Source: Ailurus styani (taxonomy: Eukaryota > Chordata > Mammalia > Carnivora > Ailuridae). From it: a stretch of DNA of 64,000 nucleotides. The translations under genes were made by a program, and so were the position numbers. Under the pieces are notes generated by a model. It did no database searches. It was not told the origin of the DNA and saw only the letters and a program-made list of their open reading frames with translations. Below are positions 33,513 through 46,111 of the stretch, piece by piece. The first letter of the stretch is position 1, and every line of letters begins with the position of its first letter. The DNA lies in NCBI GenBank assembly GCA_002007465.1, contig LNAC01000102.1:4014147-4078146 (forward strand), read 5' to 3'.

Positions 33513-33729
33513 TTTTTTCTTTTTTTTTTAAAGATTTTATTTATTATTTTATTTGACACAGAGAGAGAGAAATTACAAGTAGGCAGAGAGCAGGCAGAGA
33601 GACAGGGAGAGGAGGAAGCAGGCTCCCTGCTGAGCAGAGAGCCCGATGCCGGCCTCAGTCCCAGGACGCTGAGATCATGACCTGAGCCGAAAGCAGAGGC
33701 TTTTAGCCCACTGAGCCACCCAGGCGCCC
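33513..33729 (-). mobile_element. Young CAN-SINE with 17-bp target duplication
   Basis: Minus orientation; ends gagccacccaggcgccc. The duplication tctc(t/c)tatggttttctt lies at 33496-33512 and 33730-33746. Confidence 0.95.
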
Positions 33730-35823
33730 TCTCCTATGGTTTTCTTAACATGTTCTTTTCTCTAACTTACTTTGTAGTAAGAATACAGTATATAACATGC
33801 AAAATATGTGTTAATCGCCTGTATTGTTGATAAGGCTTCCAGTCAACATTAGATTATTAATAAAGTTTTGGGGGAGTTGAAAGTTATATGAAGATTTTCA
33901 ATTGTTCAGGGTATCAGTACTTCTAACTCCTGTGTTGTTGAAGGGTCAACTGTGTATTTAAATGAAATAATGCGATTATTCACTGATGAAATGCAAATGG
34001 CTGGCCATGTCCCACTGCACCTAAAAGTGAAACTCATAAATAAGGAGTAGTCTCCATCTATATACCACCCTGCAATAAAATACCTAATTGTCTAGGAAAA
34101 AATCTAAACCCCACTATTTTCATAATGAAAATGACCAAGCTGGGTACTGACTGACTCCAATTTTTCACTGTTTGTAATAAAGATTAATAGGACATATTTC
34201 AACGAACAGAACCCCATGAAAAGGTAATACTTCCACATATTTCCTTTTATGAAATTGTTATTTAACAAAAAAGCACATACTACTAAAATTTCTTATATTA
34301 AAATACAGAATGAAATATATTGTCAGTTATTATCATATGCCTTCCATCAGCTAAGAAACACATACCTTGGAATTATTTGCAACAATTAAAAACAAAATGC
34401 AGGTTAGCTGAACTAAATATATATTAAATTTTTCATGATAGAAACTAGTTTCAGAATTTTACCAACCTAGCAATCTCAAAACTAGAATCTCAATACTGCT
34501 CAATTACTTTTAGTGAAATGTGTATAAAGTTGTATTTTTCCATAACAATTTCATATTAGATAGAATTTCTTTTGGAAAATAAAGATTAATTAAAATCTCA
34601 TATTCCCCCTTTTGGTAGGCAGACTTTTACAAAATAAAGTAAATCCAAATCACTAATACATATTATCTGCTAGGCTTTATACATAAATAATAACCAATTG
34701 TAATTAATAAGAATGAGCCTGTCTCTATTGAGAACCACTAAGACAGCATTTTTAGTAAATAGCCTTAAGACATATAATCTCATTAAATATCAAAGACTGT
34801 TTTTCCTTACAAGCAGTACACAGGGTAGCATTTCATAGACTACATGTGGGGAAAAAAACCCCACTAATCTTGTCTAAGAATTAAAAATTATGCAGAGGAT
34901 AGCTAGAATCTATTCTTTATGTTCACTAAGAACAGAATAAGAACAAGTGGTATGGAAATGAAAGTAAAAAGATTTATTTTGGATGTTAAAAATATTCTGA
35001 GGTTTTCAGCTTGCATGCCTAGGGAAGGATGGTGTGTCTTTTCTCATTCTTCTTTACCTGACTCGAGCAATGGGCAAGGTAGTGGAGAAATGCCAGTATG
35101 GCCTAAGCAAAGCTTAGGCTAGCAACTAAGCCAATAAGTAAATACCCTGGACACAATGGAAGTCAGGTTTCTCAGTCAGAGAAGGAAGTTACAAACATGC
35201 AAAGTGGGAAAGAATAAGGTAAACACCATGGTTTTAGAATAGAATTGGAATTATCAGTATGAATTCATGGATTTTATTATTTTTGAGGGGGCTTTTTTTT
35301 TTTTTTCCTCAACTCAATCTCAAGGCAGCTCTAGATTAATTTATGGATTTTAACATGTACTAAATACTAACATATAAACACACATATATTTATTAGTTTT
35401 GTCCACTGAGAGGGCCTATAAACATGATACCAAGTAGCAATGAACATAACTTATAGGAACAATGGCTCCTTGGAGAAATGAATGACTCCAGAGCTGAGAC
35501 AGAGAAAATACAAAGAAGTCTAGACTATCTGGTTACATCAAAAATTAAGGGCAGTACTCAAAGAATGACGTGGATGTGCCCAAAAGAAAGAGGAGCCAGC
35601 CTGAAGAACTTCCCAGGGGACAAGACTGAAACAATTTAAGCATCAAAATAGTAACAGTGACAGAATGTAACTTTTTTGAGTAAATCCACATTGTGTCAAC
35701 TACACTTCAATTAAAAAAAAAAAAAGGAATCTATACATCTGTGCTGACATAACGGAATACCTAAGTAAATATAAGATAAGGAAACCCTCTACCTTATAGT
35801 AGCTCATTCTTAATTCATAAACT

Positions 35824-35867
35824 ACTGTAAGGTACTCTACCTTAAGGTAAGTACCTTACCTTACAGT
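35824..35867. repeat. Short inverted repeat, hairpin potential
   Basis: Arms actgtaaggta (35824-35834) and taccttacagt (35857-35867) flank a palindromic core taccttaaggta. No function is evident. Confidence 0.8.
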
Positions 35868-36064
35868 AACTCACCTTATTAATAAGTAAGAAATACCTAC
35901 TAATTAACTTTACAGTGGACAAATCTAGGAAAGTAAATCTTAAAAGTTATAATGTGAAAATCAACATTATATGCATTCTGATATGATCCAATGATAAGAT
36001 TACAGAATCACTTCATAGGATTCCTGAAAAATGCATAAATCATGAAGAAACATCATAGTTTCCA

Positions 36065-36392
36065 CCAATATCAAGGTGATGAAAGACATGGAAAGACTAA
36101 GGAATTATTCCAGATTAAGGAAGACTAAAGATCATACAATTAAATATAACACAATCCTGAACTGAATCGTGTTCTGATAAAGGACATTAATTAGGTGAAA
36201 TCTGAATGGAGTTTGTGGATTAGACAGTAATTTTGGATCCATGTTAATTTAAAAAATTTGACAGCTGCACTCCGATTGTATAGGAGAATGCCTCCTCTCC
36301 ACCTCCTACCCTGCCTTTTTTAAGGAAACATTCACTAAAGTATTAAGTGATAAATGGAGATCATGTCTGTTACTTACATTCAAACAGTACAG

Positions 36393-36442
<50 letters not shown>

Positions 36443-36600
36443 GGAAGGTGGAAGAAAGGCAGAGGCAGGGAAACTATATCAAATGTGGAAAACTAGAGAA
36501 TCTAATAGAGGATATACGGACAGTCTTTTTGTTATTTCTTCAACTTTGTAAATTTAAAATTATTTCAAAATATTTTTGGTTGAGAGCTATTATTTGGAGT
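36065..36600 (+). mobile_element. Old L1 3' UTR fragment
   Basis: ggaattattccagattaagg, ataaaggacattaattaggt, taaatttaaaattatttcaa are typical of the 3' UTR of old L1. A (CA)n run lies inside it. Confidence 0.7.
36394..36440 (+). repeat. (CA)n microsatellite
   Basis: About 23 uninterrupted CA units. Confidence 0.96.
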
Positions 36601-36810
36601 ATGTTGCAGGAAGGCAATGATCAATTCTTTTCAGAATATAGGTATTCTACATTTTGGATAGTGAAAAAAAGGACATAATGAAGGCAGAAAAGTTGGCTTA
36701 ACTAACTTTTCTAGTCCTCTTAAGAAAAGATCACCTAGAATTTAGTAAGTACTAAAAATATTGATAAAAATACCAACTGATTAACAACAAAGAATAATTT
36801 CTCCACCCAC

Positions 36811-36956
36811 CTCTAAATCAGTTAAACATTTTTTTGAAGCAGGAGACAGAGGAGGTGGAGACTGATACGTGTTACTGTGACGTTTCTGTGGTACCTTCCT
36901 TTTAATTTCAGACTCCAGGTGTGATTCAGACTCTTCAGTTTTCTTCATTACACGAT
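36811..36956 (-). CDS. SENP6: SENP6 exon: basic and Ser-Pro linker
   Basis: This 146-bp exon completes an Asp codon and reads [40 protein letters not shown] and KKCLTDLE, ending in phase 0. It is a disordered, charged linker with SPPPLSP repeats (possible proline-directed phosphosites, inference) and basic clusters KRK and KKC. The acceptor is TTCCTTTAG; the donor GTGGGTG is non-consensus. Confidence 0.96.
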
Positions 36957-37242
36957 CTAAAGGAAGGAGAAAAAAATAAAAGTAATGAAATTAAATTTTA
37001 TAAATTCCTCATTATCTTTGCTATAAACAATGCTCATTTATATTATCAAATTCTTATGTTTTGGTTAAAATAAATTAATATTTTACAACATATATGATAA
37101 AGAGTAACCAAAACTTGGGAGCAGGGAAAGATGGCTGAGTTAGAGGATCCAGAACTCACTTCCTCCCTCGGGCACCAAAGCAACAACTACATACAATTCA
37201 ATTCACTCTGAAAACCACCTGAAGATTACCAGAACAGATCTT

Positions 37243-37248
<6 letters not shown>

Positions 37249-37285
<37 letters not shown>

Positions 37286-37294
37286 GAGAGAGAG

Positions 37295-37353
<59 letters not shown>

Positions 37354-37404
37354 GAAAGAAAGAAAGAAAGAAAGAGAAAGAAAAAGAAAGAAAGAAAGAA
37401 AGGG
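37249..37404 (+). repeat. (GA)n and (GAAA)n purine tract
   Basis: About 155 bp of almost pure purine on the plus strand, first GA repeats then GAAA repeats, inside the L1 5' UTR. Such tracts can form triplex DNA and are length-unstable. Confidence 0.95.
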
Positions 37405-38750
37405 AAAGGCACATTGAAAAGGGTATGAGGGCCAGCAGTGCAGTCTGGAACAAAATCTTCCAAAGGCGACCCAAAAGCGGGAGGGTATCAGTCCTCATTG
37501 AAGAGTGAGGGGACGAAGTTAGGCATTCGATTCCCTAACTCTGGGAATCAAACCAAGAAGACAAGACACCATAACACCTGGCTTTAAAAATCAGCAGGGA
37601 TTAATTCCAAAAGCTTTGAAAATCACTTGCCCTTAACTCTGGGAAAGCTGGAGTGCTATAAGTAAAAAGGACTCTGCTCTTAGAGGGCCAGTGCATTATA
37701 TCACTCAGCACTTTGAAAAGTACCTAGGTTATACATGAAAGAGATTCACTGACTAAGTTTAGGGCATGTATGGAAGGGACAGGGATATACAGGTTTCTCC
37801 AAGAATGAAAATACTGGGAAGCACCATTTTTCTTGGCCTTCTTCATCCTAGCTGACCAGACACTTGCAGGTGCCAGTTATGACACTATCTATCTTACTAG
37901 CACTGCTTACCTCTCTCCAGCATTTGCCTGTGGACCCACCCCGACTCAAGCAGCCAAACCCTATGTGTGCCTCCAAAGCACCTCCCACAACACAAACCCA
38001 GTGAGCAACCCCTCAGGGACAGTGCCTCTCCTACAAGAACACTCACAGCAGCTGCAGCTGGACCTCTTAGCCAGGTGTGCCAAGAGCTAATCCTACCCAC
38101 GAGCAAGGCCACTGCAGCCACAGCCAGGCCTCTCAGCCAGCCCTGCTCCCAAGTGTATCCCACAGAAGTCATGGCTTAGTCACAACAGGAGGGTGTACAC
38201 ACAACCTACACAGGACACAGGGTATACCCCTGGAGGACCTGTTTCTAGTGACTAGGGGTGAATGTGCTACCTGACCTCATAGGATGCCTTCTATAGAAGA
38301 CCACTGATTTCAAGATCAGGAGAATTAGGTGACCTACCCAATACACAGAAACAAACAAAGAGAGTCAGGAAAATGAGAACACACTGAGATATGTTCCAAA
38401 CAAAAGGAATATGAAATGGAGATACACAACCCGTCCAATGAAGAATTGAAAGAAATGGTCATACAGAGGCTCACTGGACATGAAAGCAGAGTAGATGAAC
38501 AAAATAACAACTCTGACATAGAGATAAAAATTTTTAAAAAGAACCAATTAGAGCTGAAGAATACAGTAACTGAAATTAAAAATACATTAGAGGGAATCAA
38601 CAACAGATTAGAGAATGTGGAAGAATGGATGAACAATCTGGAAGATAGGTTAATGCAAAGTACCCAAGCTGAACAGTGAAAAGAAGAAAAAAATTAAGGA
38701 AAAAAAAAAAGGACAGGTTAAGGAACCTCTGGGACAACATCAAGCATATA

Positions 38751-38942
38751 TTTTTTTAAAGATTTATTTATTTATTTATTTCACAGAGGGAGAGAGATCA
38801 CAAGGAGGCAGAGAGGCAGGGAGAGGAGGAAGCTGACTCCCCGCTGAGCAGAGAGCCCGATGCGGGCCTTGATCCCAGGACCCTGAGATCATGACCTGAG
38901 CCAAAAGCAGAGGCTTTAACCCACTGAGCCACCCAGGTGCCC
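38751..38942 (-). mobile_element. Young CAN-SINE inside L1 ORF1
   Basis: Minus orientation; ends gagccacccaggtgccc. Confidence 0.95.
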
Positions 38943-39376
38943 ATAGATAATTTAATTAAAGAAATAATGACTGAAAACTTCCCTAACTTGGGGAAGGAAA
39001 CAGACATCCAGGTCCAGAAGCATAGAGAACCCCAAACAAGATGAACCCAGAGAGGTCCATACCAAAACAGATAATAAAATGTCAAAGATTAAAGATAAAG
39101 TGAGAATCTTAAAAGCAGCAAGAGAAAAGCAAATAGTTACATAAGAGGGGAAACGACATAGAGGTATCAGCTGATTTTTCAGCAGAAACTTTGCTAACCA
39201 GAAGGGAGTAGTATGATTATATTCAAAGTGATGAAAGGAAAAAACCCACAACCAAGAACACTTTACTAGGCAAGATACACATTCAGAATTAAAGGAGAGC
39301 TAAAGAGCTTCCCAGACAAACACAAGTTAATAAAGTTCGTCATCGCTAAACTACCTTACCAGAAATGTTAAGGGGA

Positions 39377-39595
39377 CTTTTTTTCTTAAAGATTTTATTT
39401 TTATTATTTATTGAGAGAGAGAGAGAAAATGCAGGAGAGAAAGCGCAAATGGGGGGGTGGGGGGGGCAAAGGAAGTGGGAGGAGGTTCCTCACTGAGCAA
39501 GGAGCCCAATGCAGGGCTCGATCCCAGGATCCTGGGATCAAGACCTACGCTGAAGGCAGACTCACTCTCAACCCACTGAGCCACCCAGGCACCCC
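39377..39595 (-). mobile_element. CAN-SINE inside L1, at the ORF1/ORF2 deletion point
   Basis: Minus orientation with a G-rich middle; ends gagccacccaggcacccc. Confidence 0.92.
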
Positions 39596-40606
39596 AGGAC
39601 TATAAAAGCTTGTGCACAGCAAATGAAACCATCAACAAAATAAAAAGGAAACCTACCTAATAGGAGAAGATATTTGCAAATAATATTATCTGACAGGGGA
39701 CTAATATCCAAAATATATGAAGAACTCATACAACTCAAAATCAAAAAGACAAATAGTCCAATTAAAAAAATGGGCAGAGGATCTGAATAGACATTTTTCC
39801 AAAGACAGACACATGAGAAGATGAATCAACATTACTAATAATCAGGAAAATGCAAATTAAAACCACAATGAGATATCACCTCACAAGTCAGAATGGCTAA
39901 TATCAAAAAAGAAGTGCTGATGAGGATGTGGAGAAAAGGGAATCCTTGCTCCCTATGAATGGGAATGTAAACTGGTAGAGCCCCTATGAAAAACAGTATG
40001 GGGATTCCTCAAAAAAATAAGAAGTAGAAATACCACAGGACCCAGTAATTCCACTACTGGGTATTGACCCAAAGAATTAAAAAAAAAAATCTAGTTTGAA
40101 ATGATTTATCCACCCCATGTTTACATACACACACAGAGGAATGTTAGCCATAAAAAAATGAAATTTTGCCATTCATTTGTGACAACATAGACCTAAAGAA
40201 TATTATGCTAAGCAAAATAAGTCAAACAGAAAGACTTCATAATTTCACTATGTGTGGAATCTAAGAAAATCAATCAAACAAACAAAAAGCAGAAACAGAC
40301 CCATAAATACAGAGAACAAACTGACGGTGGCCAAGAGGAGGAAGGGTGGGCAAAATGAGTCAAAAGGACTTGGGATACAGGCTTCCAGTTATGGAATGAG
40401 TAAGTCACAAGGATAAAAGGCACAGCATAAGGAATACAGTCAATGTAACTGTAACTGTGCTGTATGGTGACAGATGGTAGCTACACTTGTGATGAGCACA
40501 GCATAATTTACAGAGTTGTGGAATCACTACGTTATACACCTGAAACTAATGTGATATTTATGTCAACCATACTTCAATATAAATAATATTAATAAAAGAA
40601 TAACCA

Positions 40607-40800
40607 GGGCGCCTGGGTGGCTCAGTGGGTTAAAGCCTCTGCTTTCGGCTCAGGTCATGATCTCAGGGTCCTGGGATCAAGGCCCGCATTGGGCTCCCTG
40701 CTCAGCGGGGAGCCTGCGTCCCCCCCTCTCTCTGCCTGCCTCTCTGCCTCCTGTGATCTCTCTCCCTCTGTCAAATAAGTAAAAAAAAAAAAAAAAAAAA
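40607..40800 (+). mobile_element. Young CAN-SINE, first of a back-to-back pair
   Basis: Head gggcgcctgggtggctcag and a pure A tail. The target duplication agaataacca lies at 40597-40606 and 40801-40810. Confidence 0.96.
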
Positions 40801-40810
40801 AGAATAACCA

Positions 40811-41000
40811 GGGTGCCTGGGTGGCTCAGTGGGTTAAACCTCTGCTTTCAGCTCAGGTCATGATCTCAGGGTCCTGGGATCGAGTCCCACATCGGGCTCT
40901 CTGCTCAGCAGGGAGCCTGCTTCCTCCTCTCTCTCTGCTTGCCTCTCAGCCTACTTGTGATCTCTGTCAAATAAATAAATAAAATCTTTAAAAAAAAATT
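40811..41000 (+). mobile_element. Young CAN-SINE, second of the pair
   Basis: Starts gggtgcctgggtggctcag directly after the target duplication of the first SINE. Its own right-hand duplication is not clear. Confidence 0.95.
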
Positions 41001-41187
41001 AAAACCAGAACTTTAAGTTGTAGCCCTGTCCTGGTAGCTCTACTCTACTTTTCATTTCTCACCAGGATCTTCCACACACACTGTGGACCAATTCTGTCAA
41101 GAGTACCAATATTCTCTTCAGGTTATTGTTACAAAGGCAGCAGAAGTACTTTTCACACTGAATCAATCAATCAACTGAATCAATCAC

Positions 41188-41216
41188 TCTCTCTCTCTCA
41201 CACACACACACACGCA
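41188..41216 (+). repeat. (CT)n-(CA)n microsatellite
   Basis: A CT run followed by a CA run. Confidence 0.9.
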
Positions 41217-41258
41217 CTTTTTTCTAAGTTAGTTACTCTTCTTAGATTAGTAATGAAA

Positions 41259-41402
41259 GGAGCATCTGAATGGCTCTGTCGGTTAAGCATCCAACTCTTA
41301 GTTTCGGCTCAGGTCATGATCTCAGGGTCCTGAGATCGAGCCCTGTGATGAACTCTCCCTCTGCCCCTCCCTCCCCCTCTAAAATAAAAAAAAATAATAA
41401 TA
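41259..41402 (+). mobile_element. CAN-SINE with internal deletion
   Basis: ggagcatctgaatggctctg, then a shortened CT-rich part. The target duplication attagtaatga lies at 41246-41256 and 41403-41413. Confidence 0.9.
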
Positions 41403-41929
41403 ATTAGTAATGAGAAAAAATTTTAATTCAAACACTGGCTACAACTGTTTAGATGAAGGAAACTAAACTAATATGCAACCTAATTTTTTTTATGTTCAAG
41501 AAATACAAAAGGATTTTCCTCATTACTTTTCAATGTAAATTTAATAATTTTCATTAAGGATATAATTAGAATTTTTAAGTGAGCAACAAAAAGAGGACCA
41601 TATTTATTATAGTCTGATTTTATCAGTAAAGATTTAAGTATGCAAGAAGATAATACACATTTCTAAAACACAAGTGAATGAATCTACAAATCAAAATGTT
41701 CTACCTGCATAAATCCCAAATTTGTTAAATACGTCCATATTCCTATCTTCAATATCCTATCTTTTAATTTTTTTAAATAAGATTATCTGCATATAAAAAT
41801 CGACACTGTAATATTTGAGTTTGATATACAATATTGTGTTAAGAAGCCTATATAATTTTTCTTGTTATTCTAATCACACAGAGTTGCGCTAAGGGAATTC
41901 TACCTTCTCAGCCTTTGGCAGTTCAATCA

Positions 41930-42650
41930 CCTTTACCTTCCTGGATATCATAGCTGAAATCTAAATAATACTTGACTTCTCCTTGTGCCCCCTTCCTCAC
42001 ATTCCAGGAATTCTACTAACAGCTCTTAAATTCATTTCTTCCTCTCCAACATCACTGCCACTATATTTCATATGCTTAACTCTTGCCAAATTGATTTTCC
42101 TCACTCCAAATGAACTTCGTTTAAATCCTTCCCCACTATTGCCGAAGTTATCTAACAAGAAAAAATATGACTATCATTCTAATGTTTAAAATCTCTCAAT
42201 GATTCTAGTAGCTAAGGAAGAAATTAAGAACCACAGCTCTTCACAAAGCAAGTTTATGTCGATGTTCCAGCCTTCCAAACAAACCCAACCTCAAAGAGAT
42301 ACAGTTTTCCAGTGTTTTTCCTTTCACCCTCTTACATATATTCCTGTTCTCTTCATAAGTAAAGCCCTCCCTATATATCTAAGTAAATTCACACTACTTT
42401 GTTAAGCTGTGTCTGCCTCATGCTAAACATGCATAAACAGTATTTGGAGCTTCCACAGCATTTTATCTGTACTTCTATCAGCACATAATTTTATTTACTG
42501 TTATTATTTGTACTGATCTGTTTCATCCCATTATACAGTCAGTTCTGAAAAGAGCAGAAATCATGCTTTAGCCACATATTCTCCCAGTGTCTAGAAACTG
42601 CACAAGGGCTCAAAAAATGTTTACTGGATTAATGAATCACATTACAAAAG
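41930..42650 (+). mobile_element. Probable L2 LINE fragment
   Basis: Contains aaagccctccctatatatct, cacagcattttatctgtact and gaaaagagcagaaatcatgc, which resemble the 3' third of L2. Diverged; the start is uncertain. Confidence 0.55.
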
Positions 42651-42941
42651 ATACAACTATATGACACACTTTAAAAGGATGAAATTACATGGGTGAAAGA
42701 AATGCTGTTCCTATGTCATCTCCGAAAATGCTATAACTGATTAACTCACAGATCTAGAAACATAAGGACTTAGCCTCCAGACAAAGGGGAGGAACTGAAA
42801 GCTTCTCTGAACAACTAACACCTGAGGTTACAGAGAAGCTATTCTCGTCCAGAGCAGCCAAGTTTTAGTTATCGTTCCTGTGAAGATTAAATTATTTTGT
42901 TAGACTTAGATATAAAAAGCAGTTTCTATACAATGAATATT

Positions 42942-43129
42942 TTTTTTAAGATTTTATTCTATTTGACAGATAGAGAAAGAACACAAGTAGGCAGAGAGGC
43001 AGGCTGAGAGAGAGGAAAGCAGGCTCCCCGCTGAGCAGGGAGCCCGATGTGGGCCTCGATCCCAGGACCCTGAGATCATGACCTGAGCCGAAGGCAGAGG
43101 CTCCAACCCACTGAGCCACCCAAGCGCCC
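42942..43129 (-). mobile_element. Young CAN-SINE with perfect 17-bp target duplication
   Basis: Minus orientation. tctatacaatgaatatt lies at 42925-42941 and 43130-43146. Confidence 0.97.
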
Positions 43130-43245
43130 TCTATACAATGAATATTAAAGAGGGTAAGAAGAAAACAGAATGTTCACCCAAGACCACAAGGAACACCAAG
43201 ATTAGGTTATTTCTTGTTGGACTTTCTAGCTTAATATCTTTTTAC

Positions 43246-43460
43246 TTATTAATTTTATTTTTTAAAATATTTATTTGAGAGAGAGAGGGACAGAGAGAAT
43301 GACAGAATGAGCATGGGGGTGGGGGGAAAGGACAGTGGGAGAGGGAGAAGCAGACTCCCCACTGAGTGGGGAGCCCAACACAGGGCTTGATCCCAGGACC
43401 CTGAGATTATGACTTGAGCTGAAGTCAGATACTTAACTGAATGAGCCACCCAGGTTCCCC
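43246..43460 (-). mobile_element. Older CAN-SINE
   Basis: Minus orientation with a G-rich middle; ends gagccacccaggttcccc. Flanks aatatcttttta / aacatcttttta. Confidence 0.9.
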
Positions 43461-43579
43461 TCAACATCTTTTTAATATACCATACTATCTCCAGCTAAGC
43501 AGAAAAGGTGAGCATATGGAAGCTATTATGGAACAAGTAAAAGTGATTAATGGGTTGAATACAGAGAATAAATTTTTAA

Positions 43580-44340
43580 TCTAATTAAAAAAATTAGGTC
43601 CTCCATAAAAAGAATGTTCATGGCAGCTTTATTCATAATAGTCAAAAACTGGAAACAACTCAGGTATCTACTATCAGGAGAATGAATAAACAAATTGGTA
43701 CATCCATATAATGGAATACTAAAAAGGAACAAACTACAAATGCATGCAACAACACAGATCAATCCCCCCAAAATTACCCTTAACGAAAAAAGTCTTACGT
43801 GAAAGAGTACATAATGTATTATTCCACTTACATGAAGTCCTAGAATAAGTAAAATTAATCTATGACAGGGAAAAATCAGAACAATGGTTATCTTTGATGG
43901 GGCAGGAGTGAGGACTAACTGGGAAGGAAGATGAAAGAACTTCCTGAGGTGATTCTATCTGTACTGTATATTCCCAAGGGTTTGAGTAAGAAAGGATTGT
44001 GTACTTGTTAGAATTTATTCAACTGTATACTTAAGATCTGTGCATTTCACTGTATGTAAATTTTATTTCAAAGAAGAAAACTATGAACAAATATTGAACT
44101 GTAAATAATGATATACCTGCTGAAGTGTTTAGGAGTGAAGTGTACTGGTGTCTGCAAATAGACTTGTCTGCAATTTACTCTAAAATGCATAAAAAGATAA
44201 ATTCATGTACAAATGGATATAATAAAACAACCACAGAAAAGTGTTAATTGTAGGATCTCTGTGGAAGAAATATGTGTATTCACCATAAAAGTCATTCAAC
44301 TTTTCTGATGTTTGAAAATTTTTGTAATAAAAGCTGGAGG
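43580..44340 (+). mobile_element. Old L1 3' end and 3' UTR
   Basis: catggcagctttattcataa, ggaatgaataaacaaattgg-like text, tgcatttcactgtatgtaaa and gatatacctgctgaagtgtt are L1 3' landmarks. Confidence 0.75.
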
Positions 44341-44477
44341 TAGGGTGGGGCAAGGAAGGTCCTTAACTTTCTTATTCGAGAATTTAGTTGTGATATTACT
44401 AATACACTGGAAAATATATACCCCAAGGATAGTGACAGAACACAAACAACTATCTTTATTCCTGTTACGCATTTGCT

Positions 44478-44667
44478 CATTTATTTTATTTTATTTTATT
44501 TATTTATTTGACAGAAAGAGAGACACAGAGACAGAGAGAGCGCAAGCAGAGGGACCAACAGGCAGAGGGAGAAGCAGGCTTCCCAGTGAGGAAGGAGCCC
44601 AATGTGGGGCTCAATCCCAGGACGCTGGGATCATGACACTTAACTGACTGAGCCACCCAGGCACTCC
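44478..44667 (-). mobile_element. CAN-SINE with internal deletion near its head
   Basis: Minus orientation; (TTTTA)n tail; ends gagccacccaggcactcc. The usual text between gatcatgac and ttaactgactgagcc is missing. Confidence 0.9.
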
Positions 44668-44869
44668 TATGTATTTGCTTTTAAATTATTTTTACAGTCT
44701 TTCAAAAGAGAAAGACAAATTAGAACAGTCAGCTTTCTCCATCATGTAGCTGCCACTATGACAGATTTTCAATGTAAAATAAAATTAAACTCATATATTA
44801 AATTCTCGTTACAACCTCCTTTAAAAAAAGAATATCACTTTTGGCTATGCTAAATAAGTGATAAACAGG

Positions 44870-45610
44870 CAAAACCACAACAGGCAGACATGAATAAAAG
44901 AAGAAATTCAAATGGCCATTATAATGCCTCACCAATAATGAAGGAAATGTGAAAAGACAAATACTATTTCCCTATCAGAATAATACCTAATGTTGCTGAG
45001 GAGCATGAGAAAACAGACATACTCAAATGCTGTTTTTTGGAAGCTGACACAATCTTTTAAAAAAGGCCATTTGGCAGTAACGTATCAAAAATCTTTAAAA
45101 TGTGTATAACCTCTGTCCCTATAACTTTATTACTAGGGATTTAATCTAAGGAAATAATAGATCCAATACACAAGATGTATATCCTAGATTATTAATCATA
45201 ATATGTATACTATCAAACCATTGAAAACAACCTTAATTATGGTACGTAAATATAGTGAATGCTATTCATTAAAAAATAATTACAGAGACTTGGATATATT
45301 AACTTGTAAACAAGTCTACCACAAGTAAACTCATCCATCTGATTCTTAGACTTCTTTTGATTGTGTTTCCAATGCTGGTTTTCCTCTGATATTTCAATAT
45401 CTTTTAATGAGAGTATAGAAACCAGATTAATATCACAACAAAGTCAAAAAGCAAGTTATAGAACAGTATGTATATACAGCATGAATGCTTTAAAAAAATG
45501 AATGGATATGCAGAGAAAAAACTTGGGAAGTTATATATTAAGATGCTAATGGAAGATATACAAATTGGTTAAGAATAAGGGTATATTTTTCTTCTGTATA
45601 TGGATTAATA
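44870..45610 (+). mobile_element. Old L1 3' fragment
   Basis: tcaaatggccattataatgc, gccatttggcagtaacgtat, agttatagaacagtatgtat match old L1 ORF2-end and 3' UTR text. Confidence 0.7.
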
Positions 45611-45923
45611 GTGTAAATAGTGTAAATTAGGTGATTAAAGTTATAATCATAATGTAATTACATTAAGAATATAATTAAATATTCAACATCTATCAATTCT
45701 CTTTGACATGGATACAAAGAACAGGTACAGAAAAGAAATGCAATCTTAATTTATAGTTAAATAGTTGTTGTTATTCTTTATGCTAGAAAAAAATGCAAAA
45801 AGAACACCAAACAAATTAAGCAGAGGAATATGTGATCTGACCAAAAATTATACTCAGTAGTTTACAAGCTTTAATTTTATCCCAGAAAGCTGCTTATCAA
45901 TGCTACTAAATGCTGACATATGA

Positions 45924-46111
45924 GGGCGCCTGGGTGGCTCAGTGGGTTAAAGCTTCTGCCTTCAGCTCGGGTCATGATCTCAGGGTCCTGGGACTGAGGC
46001 TTGCGTCAGGCTCCATGCTCAGCAGGGAGCCTGCTTCCTCCTCTCTGCCTGCCTCTCTGCCTACTTGTGCTCCCTCTCCCTCTGTGAAATAAACAAAATC
46101 TTAAAAAAAAA
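45924..46111 (+). mobile_element. Young CAN-SINE with 16-bp target duplication
   Basis: Head gggcgcctgggtggctcag. Flanked by aaatg(c/t)tgacatatga at 45908-45923 and 46112-46127. This is the last complete SINE before the SINE-poor 46-64 kb region. Confidence 0.96.

Larger units (their letters stand above)
31442..36810 (-). other. SENP6: SENP6 intron (5.4 kb)
   Basis: Mostly unrecognised AT-rich sequence at 31450-33150 and 33950-35500. It holds a false-looking duplication at 33154-33410, one SINE, an L1 3' end and a (CA)n run. Confidence 0.65.
37115..40600 (+). mobile_element. Old L1 with 5' UTR, ORF1 part and 3' end; most of ORF2 deleted
   Basis: Starts near gcagggaaagatggctgagt (L1 5' end) and contains a long 5' UTR. 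A broken ORF1 at 38416-38679 includes the coiled-coil phrase NTLEGINNRLENVEEWMNNL. ORF1 C-terminal sequence follows (acttccctaacttggggaag, agctgatttttcagcagaaa). At 39600 it jumps straight to the ORF2 C-terminal region (attccactactgggtattga) and 3' UTR. Several kilobases of ORF2 are missing. SINEs at 38751 and 39377 interrupt it. Confidence 0.85.

Noticed and set aside
37203..37498. Open frames encoding Ser/Leu/Phe runs
   Set aside because: Translation of the GA/GAAA microsatellite on the opposite strand; not a gene.
38416..38679. 87-codon plus-strand frame with coiled coil
   Set aside because: It is a broken L1 ORF1, part of the old L1 at 37115-40600, not a host gene.
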